A DNA stretch of 6,980 bases from Holophagales bacterium (lineage in GTDB: Bacteria; Acidobacteriota; Holophagae; Holophagales; Holophagaceae): contig JAIRRD010000025.1 of assembly GCA_031256155.1 (NCBI GenBank), positions 1 through 6,980 on the forward strand. Direction: 5' to 3'. Position numbers and translations under genes: made by a program. Shown here piece by piece: positions 5,002 through 6,980 of this stretch; the stretch's first letter is position 1; each line of letters opens with the position of its first letter. Under the pieces are notes generated by a model that searched no databases, was not told where the DNA came from, and worked only from the letters and a program-made list of their open reading frames with translations.

Positions 5002-6681
5002 TTAACTATAAATACCCGTTAACGGGATTCGCATACCTGATCCAAATCCTCTGTGTGTAACTTTTAGGGCGAAAGGTAGTTGTCTGCGCTTGAACTCACT
5101 TTTTATTATCAATTTTTGAATACGGGGCAGTGCATTTCTAGCTTGAAGCAAGTCTTGTCCATCTAAAACTTCGGCTAAATCGTCATAGACACATTCAATC
5201 GGTCGGTTTGCTTCGATCAGTGCGCCTACAATGGCATCCAATTGCCTGTATGGTATAAGGCTGGATTCATCGGTCTGAGCCGGTCTCAATTCTGCTGTGG
5301 GCGAGCGGTTTATTACTTGCTCTGGAATTGAATCGCCTGATACATGTGCAAGTGTATAAACTCGCTTCTTAACTAAATCACCAATTACGCCAAAAGCACC
5401 TATCGCGTCCCCGTACAGCGTAAAGTATCCTACTGCCACCTCACTCTTGTTTCCCGTGTTGAGTACCGCGCAGCGATTTGTACCTAGCTGGCTATGTATT
5501 GCCGGTTCACTGGTGAGAGCCAGTAATAACATACCCCGAGAGCGACTTTGAAGGTTTTCATCAGTCAAGCCAAATTGACGGTTCGGCAATGCGGACAAAA
5601 GTGATGATGCTGCACTGGCAAAGATGACATCGGCGTCAAGCTCCAGATAGTTTATGCCAAGTAACTGAGCTTGCTGCCTTGCCAGTTCAACGCTTTTTTT
5701 GCTTGTGAAACGAGTGGGCAGCGCAACGCCAAGAATTTTTTTCGGGCATATTGCCCCAGCGGCCAATGCCGCGACAACCGCACTATCAACACCTCCCGAA
5801 AGGCCAATGATTACACCTTCTATACTTTGTTTGGTCAGGTTATCTTTTATGCCCATGCTGAGGGCTTTGTGAAGCCAGACACCTTCGTCGTCAGATTCAT
5901 CAATTCTTACGGCTCCCTGCTCATCGGTATCAACAATAAAAATGCCTGTGTTGAATGTTTCGCCGCATTGTTGTGTTCCATCCGGCAATGTCAAACAACT
6001 GTCCCCATCAAAGAGCAGATTGCCGTCGGCACCAACTCTGTTTATGTACAGTATTGGCGCGGCATAAGTTTTGGCTTGTCTGGATAAAAACTCACAGCGC
6101 TGCTTCGATTTTGAAGGCAATGCCCATGACGGATTACGACCCTCTGGAACATAGCTGCCAAGCGCGCATGTACTGGCTGTGACATTGACAATCAGGGTGA
6201 CGCCAGCTTGAATCAGATTTTCAAAGGAGTCATGTAAATTTTCACCAATTAGCAGACCAATTTTTTTATTCAGATAATCAAGCACATTCTGTTGGCTTTT
6301 AGCTGATTCAAAGTACCTGCTCTCGTCGTAAGAATCAAAATCAGCAAGAAACGCTTTGCGCGTTTTGATGCGTAGCTTGCCATGCTCACACCACCAGAGT
6401 TCACTCCACAACTTGCCAGAGCCTGTTGGCGAACAAGTGCCGAAAACCAATGGAACAGAACCTGTAATAGCTTGCAGCCGATAATTTTCTTTTTCTATGG
6501 CACGTCTCAGGTTTGGCTCGAACAGCTTATCGTCCGGTATATAGCCCGGAACAGCCAATTCAGGTGTCACCACCAGAGCAGCGCCCAGTCTTATTGCTTC
6601 TAAATAGGCTGCTTCTATGACCCTGCTGTTTTTCTCGGGCTGAGCAAGACAGGCGTTGATTTGAAGCATGGCAATTTTCAT
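5002..6681 (-). CDS. nadE: Glutamine-dependent-type NAD+ synthetase with a degenerate glutaminase site
   Basis: The 559-residue product has the two-domain layout of glutamine-dependent NAD+ synthetases, which amidate nicotinic acid adenine dinucleotide in the last step of NAD+ synthesis. The N-terminal nitrilase-like domain (about 1-265) keeps Glu41 (VVTPELAVPGY) and Lys109 (TRKAFL). The position of the catalytic Cys is Gly146 (LLIGENLH instead of the usual ICED). The synthetase domain (about 275-559) looks intact: ATP-loop GLSGGVDSA (293-301), ENLQSRSRG (375-383), NTGNKSEVAVGYFTLYGD (408-425) and PTAELRPAQTDE (461-472). The ATG at 6681 gives the family-typical start MKIAMLQINA; a TTG at 6726 in the same frame would add 15 residues and overlap the upstream gene. 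No strong Shine-Dalgarno sequence is seen. The gene probably shares a transcript with the GGDEF gene ending 10 bases upstream. Confidence 0.92.
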   Translation of the reverse strand: MKIAMLQINACLAQPEKNSRVIEAAYLEAIRLGAALVVTPELAVPGYIPDDKLFEPNLRRAIEKENYRLQAITGSVPLVFGTCSPTGSGKLWSELWWCEHGKLRIKTRKAFLADFDSYDESRYFESAKSQQNVLDYLNKKIGLLIGENLHDSFENLIQAGVTLIVNVTASTCALGSYVPEGRNPSWALPSKSKQRCEFLSRQAKTYAAPILYINRVGADGNLLFDGDSCLTLPDGTQQCGETFNTGIFIVDTDEQGAVRIDESDDEGVWLHKALSMGIKDNLTKQSIEGVIIGLSGGVDSAVVAALAAGAICPKKILGVALPTRFTSKKSVELARQQAQLLGINYLELDADVIFASAASSLLSALPNRQFGLTDENLQSRSRGMLLLALTSEPAIHSQLGTNRCAVLNTGNKSEVAVGYFTLYGDAIGAFGVIGDLVKKRVYTLAHVSGDSIPEQVINRSPTAELRPAQTDESSLIPYRQLDAIVGALIEANRPIECVYDDLAEVLDGQDLLQARNALPRIQKLIIKSEFKRRQLPFALKVTHRGFGSGMRIPLTGIYS

Positions 6682-6691
6682 AGCATCTGAT

Positions 6692-6979
6692 TTATTTTGT
6701 AAATTTAGGCTCCATTTCGAAATCAAAGACGCGATATGTGTGCTTACCTGCTCTCTTTGCGTGATACATTGCTATGTCAGCGTACTTTACAAGGATATGG
6801 TAGTTGGAGGCATGTTGTGGGAATAAAGCTATGCCTATGCTTATACCCAACTGGTACTTTTCAATAAATGGATTCGATACCTGCGAATAAAAATCATCCA
6901 GTATTTTTTTGGCAACTTCTTCGGCCTCGTCCTTAGTGCTGACATCGGGAACTACTTTTATGAATTCGTCACCCCCGAT
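6692..6979 (-). CDS. GGDEF-domain (diguanylate cyclase) protein, C-terminal part (5' end outside window)
   Basis: A minus-strand frame open at the right edge encodes 95 residues and stops with TAA (complement of 6692-6694). It begins IGGDEFIKVVPDVSTK, so the GGDEF active-site motif is complete. It continues with the typical second half of the domain: LGISIGIALFP (residues 44-54), YADIAMYHAKRAGKHTYRVF (66-85) and a short tail. Such domains make cyclic di-GMP from two GTP. The RxxD inhibitory site and the N-terminal sensory region are upstream of the window. No EAL domain follows, since the protein ends about 10 residues after the domain. The stop lies 10 bases before the nadE start, suggesting cotranscription. 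Catalytic activity is likely from the intact motif but cannot be confirmed from half a domain. Confidence 0.88.
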   Translation of the reverse strand: MGGDEFIKVVPDVSTKDEAEEVAKKILDDFYSQVSNPFIEKYQLGISIGIALFPQHASNYHILVKYADIAMYHAKRAGKHTYRVFDFEMEPKFTK

Positions 6980-6980
6980 A

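Noticed and set aside
5015..5026. Perfect 12-bp palindrome CCCGTTAACGGG near the end of nadE
   Set aside because: It is short, loopless and lies in codons for a conserved part of the C-terminus (RIPLTG), so chance within coding sequence is the simplest explanation.
6682..6726. Extended nadE start at TTG 6726
   Set aside because: It would overlap the GGDEF gene by 35 bases and add 15 residues with no family similarity; ATG 6681 gives the normal NadE N-terminus.

Overview
The window looks like a chromosomal segment of a Gram-negative (diderm) bacterium of moderate GC. The outer-membrane beta-barrel gene with a signal peptide supports a diderm, and the YbeD/DUF493-type gene hints at Proteobacteria or a relative. 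No marker here fixes the taxon, so this placement is only an inference.

The left part (1-1934, all + strand) is an accessory, defence-like stretch. It holds the C-terminal end of an MmeI-like DNA methyltransferase and a cluster of three stem-loops that encodes that protein's last residues and stop codon. Next come an unrecognised AT-rich ORF carrying a perfect 26-bp palindrome, and a complete two-gene toxin-antitoxin operon (Phd/YefM-type antitoxin, PIN-domain toxin) with its own good promoter.

The rest is mostly housekeeping. An agmatinase gene (- strand) converges on the toxin gene, and the two overlap by 10 bases inside a 17-bp perfect stem-loop. A second copy of this stem-loop core (26 of 29 bases the same) lies upstream of the agmatinase gene. 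Then, on the + strand, come a small DUF493/YbeD-like gene, galU and a TorF-like outer-membrane protein gene, closely spaced and possibly cotranscribed. Converging on these is nadE (- strand), preceded by the 3' end of a GGDEF diguanylate cyclase gene that runs off the right edge and ends 10 bases before nadE.

Three points deserve most attention. (1) Palindromic elements repeatedly form gene 3' ends: the toxin and the agmatinase both end in TSAFQ plus a few residues because each reads one arm of the same palindrome, and the methyltransferase tail is made of stem-loops. (2) The predicted glutamine-dependent NAD+ synthetase keeps the glutaminase Glu and Lys but has Gly where the nucleophilic Cys should be, while its synthetase domain looks intact. 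(3) The 141-codon ORF beside the methyltransferase is unrecognised and compositionally distinct. No rRNA, tRNA, CRISPR array or insertion-sequence transposase was seen.
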